Origin: Dialister pneumosintes | GTDB taxonomy: Bacteria > Bacillota > Negativicutes > Veillonellales > Dialisteraceae | Length of the DNA: 64,000 bases | NCBI RefSeq assembly: GCF_001717505.1 | Contig: NZ_CP017037.1 | Location: forward strand, 535,001-599,000 | Direction of reading: 5' to 3' | In this document: positions 17,240 to 26,335 of the stretch, one piece after another | How positions within the stretch are numbered: the first letter of the stretch is position 1 | How the letters are laid out: the number at the start of each line of letters is the position of its first letter | The notes under the pieces: model-generated | Databases searched by the model: none | Told to the model about the DNA's origin: nothing | The model's input: the letters and a program-made list of their open reading frames with translations, nothing else | Made by a program: the position numbers and the translations under genes

Positions 17240-18172
17240 TTATATTTTTTCAACCACACGCAAGATAGCACTTCTTGCTCTAGGATTTTCTTTTATTTCT
17301 ATTTCTGTCGGTCTTTGTGCTTTTACAATCTGTTTCACTTCTTTTGTATGATGACACATACAAACAGGAAACTCAGGTGGACACACACACGCAGTTTCCA
17401 TCAATTTAAATACATTTTTTATAATCCTATCTTCTAAAGATTGAAAAGTAATAACACCTAATCTTCCACCCGGCTTTAATCTTCTTACACAATCCTTCAT
17501 AGTTTGTTCTAATATTTTTAATTCATTATTAACTTCAATCCTTATAGCTTGAAAAGTACGTTTTGCCGGATGTGAGCCTTCTCTTCTAACGGCTTGTGGA
17601 ATAGCCGCTTTTATGATATGTACCAATTCATTAGTTGTTTTAATCGGATTTTCTTTTCTAGCTTTTAAAATAAACTGAACAATTCTTTTCCCCCAACGTT
17701 CTTCTCCATACTCAAAAAGAATTTTTTCTAACATTTCCGAGGAATAAGTATTAACTACTTCATAAGCAGTTAAAGTATTTCTTTGATCCATTCTCATGTC
17801 CAGATCACCATTATTCATATAAGAGAATCCTCTATTTCCATCATCAAGTTGTGGTGAAGATACTCCCAAATCAAAGATAAATCCATCCACCTTATCAATA
17901 TGTACGCTATCTAAATTCTCATCTACAAATGAAAAATTATTTCGTATAGTTAAATAATTACATTTAATAGACTTTAATCGTTCTCTTGCAGCTTTAATTG
18001 CCTGCTCATCTTGATCGATTCCAATAAGCAAAGCAGTATCAGCTAACCTTTGTGCCAAAGCACAAGAATGTCCTCCACCACCAAGAGTACAGTCAACATA
18101 TATACCTTCCGGATTAGTTAGTATATTATTTATCATTTCATCAAGTAGTACTGTTTTATGTTTAAAGGCCAC
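17240..18172 (-). CDS. rsmH: 16S rRNA (cytosine-1402-N4)-methyltransferase
   Basis: SAM-dependent methyltransferase for C1402 of 16S rRNA (MraW). Starting at the GTG at 18172 gives MAFKHKTVLLDEMI. SAM motif VDCTLGGGGHS lies at residues ~24-34, followed by DGFIFDLGVSSPQLD and the C-terminal FQSLEDRIIK and NPRARSAILRVVE. Length 310 aa. The ribosome-binding site GAGGT overlaps the mraZ stop codon, so translation is coupled to mraZ. Confidence 0.97.
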   Translation of the reverse strand: MAFKHKTVLLDEMINNILTNPEGIYVDCTLGGGGHSCALAQRLADTALLIGIDQDEQAIKAARERLKSIKCNYLTIRNNFSFVDENLDSVHIDKVDGFIFDLGVSSPQLDDGNRGFSYMNNGDLDMRMDQRNTLTAYEVVNTYSSEMLEKILFEYGEERWGKRIVQFILKARKENPIKTTNELVHIIKAAIPQAVRREGSHPAKRTFQAIRIEVNNELKILEQTMKDCVRRLKPGGRLGVITFQSLEDRIIKNVFKLMETACVCPPEFPVCMCHHTKEVKQIVKAQRPTEIEIKENPRARSAILRVVEKI

Positions 18173-18180
18173 AATTTACC

Positions 18181-18618
18181 TCATATTTCAAAATCCATAG
18201 GTACATCTAAAGATTCCGCCAATTCCCCAATAGACTCTTCTTTGCTATTAGTTAGTTGTAAAATTTCTGGACTCCAAATTTCAATAGTCGCACCGGTTCC
18301 AATTACCAATGCTTCTTTTTTTATTCCTGCATATTCACGAAGATGTGAGGGAATAAGTACTCTCCCTTGTTTATCACATTCAACTTCTGTACTACTTCCA
18401 ATAAGAAAGCGCCTCAATGTACGTACACTACTTTTTGTGAAAGAGAGTTTTTGAAGACTACTTGCCAATTTTTCCCAATTTTCTAAAGGATATATAGTTA
18501 AACATTGATCAATTCCCCGAGAAAGAACAAATCGGTTACCTAAACCTTCTCTAAACTTAGCAGGAAGAATCATACGACCTTTAGCATCAATCGTATGGTT
18601 ATATTCATTCATAAACAT
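18181..18618 (-). CDS. mraZ: Transcriptional regulator MraZ
   Basis: A 145-aa AbrB-like DNA-binding protein with two MraZ domains that regulates the cell wall and division cluster. The start at 18618 (MFMNEYNHTIDAKGR) matches the family N-terminus. The ATG further upstream at 18639 lies inside the operator and is not needed. The two DAKGR/DKQGR-type repeats (KGRMILPAKFREGL and QGRVLIPSHLREYA) are clear. GGAGGGAGGG is the ribosome-binding site. It sits first in the cluster behind its own promoter and operator. Confidence 0.96.
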   Translation of the reverse strand: MFMNEYNHTIDAKGRMILPAKFREGLGNRFVLSRGIDQCLTIYPLENWEKLASSLQKLSFTKSSVRTLRRFLIGSSTEVECDKQGRVLIPSHLREYAGIKKEALVIGTGATIEIWSPEILQLTNSKEESIGELAESLDVPMDFEI

Positions 18619-18633
18619 AATTCTTCCCTCCCT

Positions 18634-18677
18634 CCACATTTACCCACATTCTACCATAATTCACCACCTTTTGTCAC
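18634..18677 (-). promoter_or_regulatory. mraZ promoter with four-repeat MraZ operator
   Basis: On the minus strand the upstream region has four copies of (G/A)TGG spaced exactly 10 bp apart (18664-18667, 18654-18657, 18644-18647, 18634-18637), three being GTGG. The -10 box TAGAAT (18648-18653) lies between repeats. A GTGACA -35 box (18672-18677) stands 18 bp away. MraZ is known to bind short TGG-type direct repeats at 10-bp spacing ahead of its own gene, so this is a self-regulated promoter. Confidence 0.85.
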
Positions 18678-18739
18678 TAAAAACTATTATTTTATAAAAA
18701 ATAATGAAAAATTTATTATTTTGTAATGTTTTAGGCAAT

Positions 18740-18780
18740 AAAAAAGAAGGATATCGTTTCATACGATATCCTTCTTTTTT
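18740..18780 (-). terminator. Terminator after gluQ
   Basis: A perfect 17-bp stem (GAAGGATATCG arm plus A/T pairs, 7-nt loop) followed by T residues on the minus strand. It overlaps the last bases of gluQ and insulates the mraZ promoter. The A and T tracts on both sides would let it work in either direction. Confidence 0.9.
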
Positions 18781-19717
18781 AAATACTTATGGTTTTCTTT
18801 GTAAGATTATGACATTCATTAAAAGAAATATTATTTTTTGCATAACGTAGTGAAATTTTTTCCGGTTTAGAAATAGCTCCTGCCCAAAACAATAATTTTC
18901 CAATAATATCGTTTACAGTTATCCCACTATTTCTAAGTGAACGAATAGTAATTCCTTTTTGCCGTTTAGATAATCGAATCCCTTCTTTATCTACTAACAA
19001 TGGAAGATGTCCATAAACAGGAAGTTGATATCCTAATTCTTTTAATAACTTTATCTGATAAAAAGTTGAGGATAATAAATCTTCTCCTCTAAATACATGA
19101 GTAATATCCATAGCACCATCATCATAAGATACAGCTAATTGATAAGCAACCATTCCATCTGTCCTCATAATAACAAAATCATCACGATTTGGCATAAGAT
19201 TGTAATATTGTTTTTTATGGAATATATCCGAAAAAGAAACGGTTTCTTTTTCTTTTATTTTAAAGCGCCATGATGGTTTAATTTTATGTTTTTCATCTAT
19301 AGTTGTTAAGGTATTACGACAATATCCATCATAAATAGGTAATTGCTCCCCACGATGTGGTGCTGATGCAATTTTATGGATGCGTGCACGCGTACAATAA
19401 CACGGATACGCATCCCCATTATTCCCCCATTTATGTATAAGAGATTTATAAAGTCCTAAACGTTCAGATTGAATAGTGCTTCCATATGAATAAGTAAAAC
19501 CGGGGCCTTCATCCCAATCAAGACCTAACCATTCTAAATCTTCTTTTAATGCTTTTATATATTCTAATTTAGAACGCTCTCCATCTATATCTTCAATCCT
19601 CAATATTATAGAGCCTCTATTTTGCCGAGTAAATAACCAATTAAGAAAGGCTACCCATATATTCCCTATATGCAAATATCCGGTAGGACTTGGGGCAAAT
19701 CTTGTACGTATTTTCAT
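18779..19717 (-). CDS. gluQ: Glutamyl-Q tRNA(Asp) synthetase
   Basis: A 312-aa paralogue of glutamyl-tRNA synthetase lacking the anticodon-binding domain. It attaches Glu to queuosine in tRNA-Asp. It has the Rossmann motif FAPSPTGYLHIGN (HIGH = HIGN) and the zinc site CYC...YDGYC. KMSKS is replaced by the degenerate LSKRQKG expected for this class. The full GltX is encoded separately at 47779-49230. The start overlaps the stop of the M16 peptidase gene by one base (TAATG). Confidence 0.92.
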   Translation of the reverse strand: MKIRTRFAPSPTGYLHIGNIWVAFLNWLFTRQNRGSIILRIEDIDGERSKLEYIKALKEDLEWLGLDWDEGPGFTYSYGSTIQSERLGLYKSLIHKWGNNGDAYPCYCTRARIHKIASAPHRGEQLPIYDGYCRNTLTTIDEKHKIKPSWRFKIKEKETVSFSDIFHKKQYYNLMPNRDDFVIMRTDGMVAYQLAVSYDDGAMDITHVFRGEDLLSSTFYQIKLLKELGYQLPVYGHLPLLVDKEGIRLSKRQKGITIRSLRNSGITVNDIIGKLLFWAGAISKPEKISLRYAKNNISFNECHNLTKKTISI

Positions 19718-22644
19718 TATTTCCTAAGAGAACGAACTTTATTAAATAATGTATGTTCAGCTTTAATTTTCTCTTCACTCCCCAACACACAGAAATAAGG
19801 AGCGTTTACAATACAATTCACAAGATCTGCCGTATTTCGGATGTCTTCAACGGAACAATTAATAATCTCTTCACGTATATGTTGTCGTTCTTCATTTGTC
19901 ATTCCACTATAACGCATAACCATTGCACGTTCTGCCTTCATAAGAGGTGTTAGTTGTACTTCAGAAGATGCCATAGTTCCAATTACATATTTTGTCATCT
20001 CTCTTTCAGAAACATTAAAATTTTTAATGTATTCAGGCATATTTTTATAAACATTCAATGTTTCTGATAAATTAGGATCTCTATAAGAGCACAGGAAAGA
20101 ATCACCATTAGTAGCAAACTGTGTAAACGCGCCATATGCTCCACCTAGAACTCGCACATTCTTCCATAGATAATCAAATCTAACAATAGTTTCTAATACA
20201 CGAAGTACACCGGTATAAGAAAATCCATGCTGACGGAAATTTCCTCCTCTAGCTACATATTGAACTTTTCCTGATGACAAAAAGCCTTCATTTACAACCG
20301 AATCTTCAAAAACAAAATAAGTACTATTGCAAGGTACTCCTTCAAGCATATCATCTATTAATAAGTGGATATGTTTAGAAACCGCAGCTCTTTCTTCTAT
20401 ACCGCCAACCTCTTGTATAGTAAGATTATTTTTTACAAAAATCTTGGATGCTACTTGTTTTAATTTATCAATAATAATTGAAGAATTTTCATCAAATGTA
20501 GCCACCAATTCATTCAAAAAGTAATAGTAAGATAAACTTCCTTGTTCTTTAAACTTAGCCACTTTCGAATAATAAGACATTAAACGTTGCATAACTAAAG
20601 AATGCCCACGTTCAAATAAAGACATATCCCATGCAGCTTTTTCTTCCATTAAAAGTTCTTTTAATCTATTAGTATCCCTATAATCAGTATGATTAAGAAT
20701 TTGACCTAATAATTCCATCATTTTATCAACATTAGTTGTAAGAGATTTTCCTCGAACAACCACCACAGGAACATATTTTTCATTATTTGATTTATGACCA
20801 TAGCAGGATACAGTAAAACTCAGCCCACCCGTATACATATTGGATATACGTGTTATATCTTCATATGTATACTTAACAGTATTCATAGATTCTAATACCA
20901 TCATCAATAAATATGCATACGAAACCTCAGAAGAGTCTAAATTGTTCAGATTAAAAAATAAATTTAAATAAGTGATTCCAGATGTATTATCATCATATGA
21001 TAAACGAGTAATGCCACATATTTCACTTTCCGTCTGTGTAAATATCTCTATTTTTTTATTCAAATCAGTTCTGGAAAGTAAAGGTATTGTCTTTAGAGCT
21101 TCTTCTGTATCTCTACTTGCTTGTCTGACTTTTAACGCTTTAGTTGTTTCAATAATATGATTCAATTGCTCATCAGAGAGGCTTTGTTTAAAATCTTCTA
21201 ATTGTTCTGCTATAGCAAAATTTTTCTTTTCTGTCAATCCTTTCTCCGGATTCATAGTCACAAGCACCTGATGTTCATTTTGTACAAAATACTTTAATAG
21301 TAAAGCTTCAAAATATCCTTCATCAATGCCATTTCTAAGAATCTTTAAATTTTCTTCATATCGAAGCGCTTGCAACGGTTCTCTATCATAAAGCCACATT
21401 TGCATGATATGAATTCCATAATAAAGTCCTTTAGGTTTTCCTTGAAAATCACTTTCACGTAAAATAAACTCGGCTCTATTCAATGCTGCAGTAAGCATTT
21501 CTTTATCAATTCCGCCAAGCGTTAATTTTCTTATAGTCGTATCAACGATATTGGCGAATTTTTCTTTATCATCAGGATTAGACCCTGTAATCTCAATAGT
21601 CCATACAGGTTGTTTAAGACTTGTTTCTAAAGCACCTGATACATCATTACAAATACCTGCATCAATAAGAGCCTTCTTTAAGGGAGCTCCTTCCATGTCA
21701 ATTAATGTATAATTAAGTATTTTTAATGCTAACAAATTGGCGGTTGACATATGGTCATCACAGGCAGTAAAGAGTGCGTGAATAGATTTATTAGTTTCAT
21801 TTTCCTCATCAGTAATTCCAAATTTCCCTACACATTCTTTTCGCACTGAAAATGTACTTTGTGTTTTTACTTCTGTATCTACCACTTGTTTTTTAAAAGA
21901 TGATAAATATTCTTCATCTATAAATTGAAGAGTGGATTCAATATCCATATCCCCATAAAGATATAAATAACTATTTGAAGGGTGATAAAATTTTCTATGA
22001 AATTCTGTGAATTCTTTAAAAGAAAGACTTGGAATAACCTCAGGATCTCCACCGGATTCCACTGCATAAGTAACATCCGGAAACAATGCCTCCATTGCCA
22101 CATTTTGCAATAATGCTTCCGGAGAAGATAACGCTCCTTTCATTTCATTGTAAACAACACCATTGTAAGTTAATGGACCTTCTTTATTCTCCATTTCATA
22201 ATGCCATCCTTCTTGCATTAAAATTTTAGGATCTTTAATACAATTAGGATAAAATACAGCATCTAAATAAACATCCATTAAATTATGAAAATCTTGATTG
22301 TTTCTACTTGCTACGGGATACATGGTTTTATCCGGCCAAGTCATCGCATTTAAAAATGTATTTAAAGAACCTTTAATAAGCTCTACAAAAGGTTCTTTAA
22401 GAGGAAATTTTCTGGATCCACATAACGTAGAATGCTCCATAATATGTGGAGTTCCTTTTGAGTTATCCGGTGTAGTTCTAAAGCAAATATAAAAAACTTT
22501 ATTATCATCACTATTATCTAAATACAATAATTTAGCTCCAGATTGTATATGTTCCAATTCATACGCATCAGAAACCACTTCATGTATATATTCCATTTTT
22601 TTTACTTTAAAACCATGTATCACATCATTTATATTCCATTTCAT
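19717..22644 (-). CDS. M16C metalloprotease (PreP/insulinase family)
   Basis: A 975-aa single-chain zinc peptidase of the presequence protease/Cym1 group. The inverted zinc motif HIMEH (HxxEH) lies at about residue 67-71, in GTPHIMEHSTLCGS. A distal Glu follows in the NEMKGALSS region. Two large M16 halves are joined by a linker with an M16C-associated domain. There is no signal peptide, so it is probably cytosolic and degrades peptides. AGGAGAG stands before the ATG. It is followed directly by gluQ; a shared function is not evident. Confidence 0.92.
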   Translation of the reverse strand: MKWNINDVIHGFKVKKMEYIHEVVSDAYELEHIQSGAKLLYLDNSDDNKVFYICFRTTPDNSKGTPHIMEHSTLCGSRKFPLKEPFVELIKGSLNTFLNAMTWPDKTMYPVASRNNQDFHNLMDVYLDAVFYPNCIKDPKILMQEGWHYEMENKEGPLTYNGVVYNEMKGALSSPEALLQNVAMEALFPDVTYAVESGGDPEVIPSLSFKEFTEFHRKFYHPSNSYLYLYGDMDIESTLQFIDEEYLSSFKKQVVDTEVKTQSTFSVRKECVGKFGITDEENETNKSIHALFTACDDHMSTANLLALKILNYTLIDMEGAPLKKALIDAGICNDVSGALETSLKQPVWTIEITGSNPDDKEKFANIVDTTIRKLTLGGIDKEMLTAALNRAEFILRESDFQGKPKGLYYGIHIMQMWLYDREPLQALRYEENLKILRNGIDEGYFEALLLKYFVQNEHQVLVTMNPEKGLTEKKNFAIAEQLEDFKQSLSDEQLNHIIETTKALKVRQASRDTEEALKTIPLLSRTDLNKKIEIFTQTESEICGITRLSYDDNTSGITYLNLFFNLNNLDSSEVSYAYLLMMVLESMNTVKYTYEDITRISNMYTGGLSFTVSCYGHKSNNEKYVPVVVVRGKSLTTNVDKMMELLGQILNHTDYRDTNRLKELLMEEKAAWDMSLFERGHSLVMQRLMSYYSKVAKFKEQGSLSYYYFLNELVATFDENSSIIIDKLKQVASKIFVKNNLTIQEVGGIEERAAVSKHIHLLIDDMLEGVPCNSTYFVFEDSVVNEGFLSSGKVQYVARGGNFRQHGFSYTGVLRVLETIVRFDYLWKNVRVLGGAYGAFTQFATNGDSFLCSYRDPNLSETLNVYKNMPEYIKNFNVSEREMTKYVIGTMASSEVQLTPLMKAERAMVMRYSGMTNEERQHIREEIINCSVEDIRNTADLVNCIVNAPYFCVLGSEEKIKAEHTLFNKVRSLRK

Positions 22645-22673
22645 ATAAAAACTCTCCTTCTTATAAAGAAAAC

Positions 22674-22708
22674 AGGACCAATTATCCTATAAAAGGGCAA
22701 TCAGTCCT
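22674..22708 (-). terminator. Probable terminator after aspartate kinase
   Basis: The arms AGGAC and GTCCT enclose further paired blocks (ATT/AAT and CCT/AGG) with G-U or mismatched positions between. TGTTTTC follows on the minus strand. It lies between the lysC stop and the M16 start. Imperfect, so moderate confidence. Confidence 0.55.
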
Positions 22709-22715
22709 ATAAAAA

Positions 22716-23933
22716 TCATTTAAAAAATTCGTCATGAATTGCACATATTGCTTTATTTATATAGGTTCTTGGTATTAAACAAGATATGCTGTTTTTTGAA
22801 GTACTTACAATATCAATATTAATATTATCTTTTCCTAATGAACCAAAAATACGTGCAGCCACCCCTGGGGTTCCAAGCATTTCAGGTCCTACAATAGAAA
22901 CCTTAGCGCAATTATCATCATACATAACTTTATTAATTTTTCCTTGTTTCTTCATCTGCTCTAAAACAAATTTTGCTTGATGTAAATCCGTACTGGCAAC
23001 AGTAAAAATAATATCAATGGTCTTATCATCCAATTTACGAGCACTTTGAACAATCATATCTACAGGCACTTCGTTGCTAGCCAATTCAGAAAATAGCATT
23101 CCTGCTGTTCCCGGCATATTTTCAAGACCCAGTACAGCTATTCTGGCTACATTGTCATCTTGTGCAACCCCACAAATTAAATTGGATTCCATTTGTTTAG
23201 AATACGAATCTTTAATAATAGTCCCCGATTCATGTGTAAAAGTAGATCTTACATGAATCGGTACATGATAGCGTTTTCCCATAGCTACACTTTGTGGGTG
23301 CATTACACCTGCTCCAAGTCTTGCTAATTCCAACATTTCCGCATTAGTTATTTCTTTCATCTTAATTGCATTAGGTACTATACGAGGATCTGCAGAATAT
23401 ACACCTTTTACATCTGTATATATTTCACAAATATCAGCTTCCATAGCTCCTGCTAATGCTACAGCCGTAGTATCACTACCTCCTCTACCTAAAGTTATAA
23501 TATCCCCTTGAGGAGTAATACCTTGGAATCCGGCTACTATAACTACTTTCCCTTCATTTAAAGCTTTAAACACTCTTTCAGGTTTTATATCTACAATATT
23601 GCCTTTTCCAAAAACACCCTCAGCAATAATACCGGCTTGAGCACCAGTTAAAGAAATAGCAGGTGTTCCCATCGAGTTAAATATCATAGCCATAAGTGAA
23701 ATAGAAACTTGTTCTCCCGTAGAAATTAACATATCCATTTCTCGATTAAAAGGATTATTTTCTACTTTGGATGCAAGATGAAGTAAATCATCAGTAGTAT
23801 TTCCCATAGCAGAAACTACAATTATAATTTGATCTTCTTCTTTTTTATCATTCAATACACGCGAAACAATATGGCGCATTTTTTCTAAAGTAGCAACAGA
23901 ACTACCACCAAATTTTTTTACATATAATGCCAT
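22716..23933 (-). CDS. lysC: Aspartate kinase
   Basis: A 405-aa monofunctional aspartokinase, the first step toward diaminopimelate, lysine, methionine and threonine. The N-terminal kinase domain has VKKFGGSSVA, GFQGITPQGDIITLGRGGSD and the ATP/Asp site. Two ACT domains form the C-terminal ~150 residues (VARIAVLGLENMPG and CAKVSIVGPEMLG), giving feedback control. Only about 125 bp of leader precede it, with a promoter but no room for a lysine riboswitch. With dapL and murE it ties the window to meso-DAP supply. Confidence 0.95.
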   Translation of the reverse strand: MALYVKKFGGSSVATLEKMRHIVSRVLNDKKEEDQIIIVVSAMGNTTDDLLHLASKVENNPFNREMDMLISTGEQVSISLMAMIFNSMGTPAISLTGAQAGIIAEGVFGKGNIVDIKPERVFKALNEGKVVIVAGFQGITPQGDIITLGRGGSDTTAVALAGAMEADICEIYTDVKGVYSADPRIVPNAIKMKEITNAEMLELARLGAGVMHPQSVAMGKRYHVPIHVRSTFTHESGTIIKDSYSKQMESNLICGVAQDDNVARIAVLGLENMPGTAGMLFSELASNEVPVDMIVQSARKLDDKTIDIIFTVASTDLHQAKFVLEQMKKQGKINKVMYDDNCAKVSIVGPEMLGTPGVAARIFGSLGKDNINIDIVSTSKNSISCLIPRTYINKAICAIHDEFFK

Positions 23934-23987
23934 ATTTCCATCCTATAGTTCTTTAACTTCATAAAAAATGTAAAAATAACTATTAAA

Positions 23988-24016
23988 ATTTTATCATGGA
24001 CAAATATGGATGTAAA
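23988..24016 (-). promoter_or_regulatory. Promoter of aspartate kinase gene
   Basis: On the minus strand TTTACA (24011-24016), a 17-bp spacer and TAAAAT (23988-23993) make a good sigma-70 promoter. It lies about 55 bp ahead of the start codon and after the pdxS terminator. Confidence 0.7.
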
Positions 24017-24057
24017 GATTTATCAGCATTTTACGAATAAAATGAATGATTAAATTT

Positions 24058-24101
24058 AAAAGTGTTACTTTAATTATACCTTCAATTAAAGTAACACTTT
24101 T
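24058..24101 (-). terminator. Terminator after pdxS
   Basis: An 18-bp perfect stem (arms 24058-24075 and 24084-24101, core GTGTTACTTTAATT) with an 8-nt loop. Its ends are A and T runs, so it could act in both directions. It ends pdxS on the minus strand. Confidence 0.9.
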
Positions 24102-24118
24102 TAGTTAACAGTTAAATC

Positions 24119-24991
24119 TTATTTGCCTCTTTCTGCCATAAGAACTGCAATTTCGTCTTCATTAATCCCAACCATTGCTTCACCTAAACCGGCAGATACT
24201 TCTGCTAATTTCTTAGCATCTTTATAATTACGTACTGCTTCAACGATAGCTACTGCTCTCTTCTGCGGGTCTCCAGATTTAAAAATACCGGATCCCACAA
24301 ATACACCTTCTGCACCAAGTTGCATCATCAAAGAAGCATCAGCAGGCGTTGCTACACCACCAGCTGCAAAATTTACTACCGGTAATTTACCATGTTCATG
24401 AACATATTGAAGCAGATTATAAGGTACTTGCATTTCCTTAGCAGCTTCATACAACTCATCTTCTCTCAATGTCTGAATTCTTCTGATATCTTTATTCATT
24501 GCTCTCATATGACTAACAGCTTGCACAACATCACCGGTACCGGCTTCGCCTTTAGTACGAATCATGCACGCACCTTCTGCCACACGACGAAGAGCTTCTC
24601 CTAAATTTCTTGCACCACATACAAAAGGTGCCTTAAACTGTGCTTTATCTATATGATAAATATTATCTGCCGGAGATAACACTTCACTTTCATCAATATA
24701 ATCAATGCCAATAGCTTCTAAAATCTGTGCTTCTGCAAAATGACCAATACGACATTTTGCCATAACCGGAATGGATACTGCGTCCTGAATACCTTTAATC
24801 ATTTCCGGATCACTCATACGAGATACACCACCTGCTACACGAATATCAGCAGGAATTCTTTCTAATGCCATAACTGCAGAAGCACCTGCTGCCTCAGCAA
24901 TTTTTGCCTGTTCAGGCGTGGTAACATCCATAATTACTCCACCTATTAAAGACTGTGTTAATTTGATATTTTCAGCTAAATGGTTACTCAT
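24119..24991 (-). CDS. pdxS: Pyridoxal 5'-phosphate synthase, PdxS subunit
   Basis: A 290-aa TIM-barrel lyase that builds PLP from ribose 5-phosphate, glyceraldehyde 3-phosphate and ammonia. [19 protein letters not shown], the active-site [11 protein letters not shown] and [12 protein letters not shown] are visible and highly conserved. The glutaminase partner gene pdxT, usually next to pdxS, is not adjacent and not in the window. Upstream is radC in the same direction, 249 bp away. That 249-bp gap is AT-rich and I find no clear structure in it. A GGAGAGAGGA ribosome-binding site precedes the ATG. Confidence 0.97.
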   Translation of the reverse strand: MSNHLAENIKLTQSLIGGVIMDVTTPEQAKIAEAAGASAVMALERIPADIRVAGGVSRMSDPEMIKGIQDAVSIPVMAKCRIGHFAEAQILEAIGIDYIDESEVLSPADNIYHIDKAQFKAPFVCGARNLGEALRRVAEGACMIRTKGEAGTGDVVQAVSHMRAMNKDIRRIQTLREDELYEAAKEMQVPYNLLQYVHEHGKLPVVNFAAGGVATPADASLMMQLGAEGVFVGSGIFKSGDPQKRAVAIVEAVRNYKDAKKLAEVSAGLGEAMVGINEDEIAVLMAERGK

Positions 24992-25240
24992 AATTATTAT
25001 CCTCTCTCCAAAAGATACTTTAGATAAATTCTTAACAATAAATAATACTTATAAATATATCTGTAGTTCCATATTATTTCAGTTGCGCACACTGTTCTTA
25101 TATAGAGTACCTCATTTTTGGATATATATAAATAATCAATTTTTCAATATTTTATATAACCAAAAACCTGTTTTTTAATTAAAACGCACAAAATACTGCC
25201 TATTTTAATACCAAAATAGAAGTCCAAAAACAATCATTTA

Positions 25241-25924
25241 TCAAAAGAGTCCTTTTTCTTTTAAACTAACAAATATTCCATCACCAATAATAATATGATC
25301 TAATAGTGTTACATCAATTAATTTTCCAGCTTTAAAAACCTTATAGGTAAGAATCTTATCCGACTCTGAAGGATCAGCAAACCCACTTGGATGATTATGG
25401 ACCAATATCAAAGCCTTTGCTTTCATACGAATCCCCCATCGCATAATTTCTTTGATATCGGCAGGTGCTGTATTTAAATTCCCCCTACTAATCTCTTTTT
25501 TCCCTATAAGTTTATACTTAGTATTTAAATAACAAGCATACAAATGTTCCTGACTCTCATGCCTAAGCATTTCCATAAAATAATTTGCCACTTTATGCGG
25601 AGAGTTAAAATCCGGTAAATTTCTTTTATAAAACCGTCCTGACAATCTGCGACCTAACTCAATAGCTGCGCATATAGTAACTGCTTTATCTGTCCCTATC
25701 CCCGGTATGATTGTTAAATCTTTCCAATACGGTTCATCCATACCTGTATTTCCATATTGTTCTTCAAAAAAATTAACTACGTCCCTAGCCACATCTTTTA
25801 CTGAATGATTCTTTCTCCCTGTCCGGATTAAAATAGCTATTAAATCAATCAAATCTACTGTATCCGGTGAATGCATAAATTTTTCTCTAGGTTTTTCTTC
25901 CGGTCTCATTTCTTTTATTAACAT
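25241..25924 (-). CDS. radC: RadC/MPN domain protein
   Basis: A 227-aa RadC-family protein. The N-terminal ~95 residues include a helix-hairpin-helix-like stretch (IPGIGTDKAVTICAAIELGRR). The C-terminal MPN/JAB domain has the metal motif HNHPSG...PSESD around residue 175. RadC was once linked to DNA repair, but its role remains uncertain. The ATG at 25924 has GGAGGGGAT upstream and is chosen over an adjacent TTG. It lies alone between two terminator-bounded units. Confidence 0.93.
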   Translation of the reverse strand: MLIKEMRPEEKPREKFMHSPDTVDLIDLIAILIRTGRKNHSVKDVARDVVNFFEEQYGNTGMDEPYWKDLTIIPGIGTDKAVTICAAIELGRRLSGRFYKRNLPDFNSPHKVANYFMEMLRHESQEHLYACYLNTKYKLIGKKEISRGNLNTAPADIKEIMRWGIRMKAKALILVHNHPSGFADPSESDKILTYKVFKAGKLIDVTLLDHIIIGDGIFVSLKEKGLF

Positions 25925-26023
25925 CAAATCCCCTCCCGTTATATAACCTTCCCCTTTTAAATGTATATTATATCATTTTTATGTATAATAAATTGCCAAA
26001 AAGATACTTTATATTCATAATAA

Positions 26024-26051
26024 AAAAAGAGTATATAAATATACTCTTTTT
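26024..26051 (-). terminator. Terminator after DUF4321 gene
   Basis: AAAAAGAGTATA pairs with TATACTCTTTTT in a tight hairpin next to the stop codon of the 89-aa gene. T-rich tail on the minus strand. Confidence 0.85.
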
Positions 26052-26052
26052 A

Positions 26053-26322
26053 TTAGATACGATTAAAAATCCAAGCAGCAATAAAAATTCCTAAAATACT
26101 GATTAAACTGGGAGCAAATTGAATTCCAAAATGGAATTTTATAATTCCTAGATTAACCATAATATCTTTTAAATCAAAGACTTGATAACTTGTTACTAAA
26201 TAAGGCATAATTCCTTCGATAGAACTGGATTCCAAGATACCGCCTATGATAGATCCCAGAAAAGCCCCCACAATCAAAAATAGTATCAAAGAAATAACCC
26301 CTCTAGAACCACCTATACGCAT
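26053..26322 (-). CDS. DUF4321 small membrane protein
   Basis: An 89-aa protein matching the DUF4321 pattern of Firmicutes. It has a basic N-terminus (MRIGGSRG), a glycine-rich first membrane segment (LILFLIVGAFLGSIIGG), a short middle, and a second hydrophobic C-terminal segment (FAPSLISILGIFIAAWIF). Function is unknown. In many Firmicutes such genes lie near radC or the Maf/rod-shape genes; here it is beside radC and a lipoprotein gene. AAGGAGA precedes the ATG. Confidence 0.75.
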   Translation of the reverse strand: MRIGGSRGVISLILFLIVGAFLGSIIGGILESSSIEGIMPYLVTSYQVFDLKDIMVNLGIIKFHFGIQFAPSLISILGIFIAAWIFNRI

Positions 26323-26335
26323 AAATATTTCTCCT

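Noticed and set aside
23934-24057. Possible lysine riboswitch ahead of aspartate kinase
   Set aside because: The leader is only about 125 bp including the promoter and shows no lysine-element helices.
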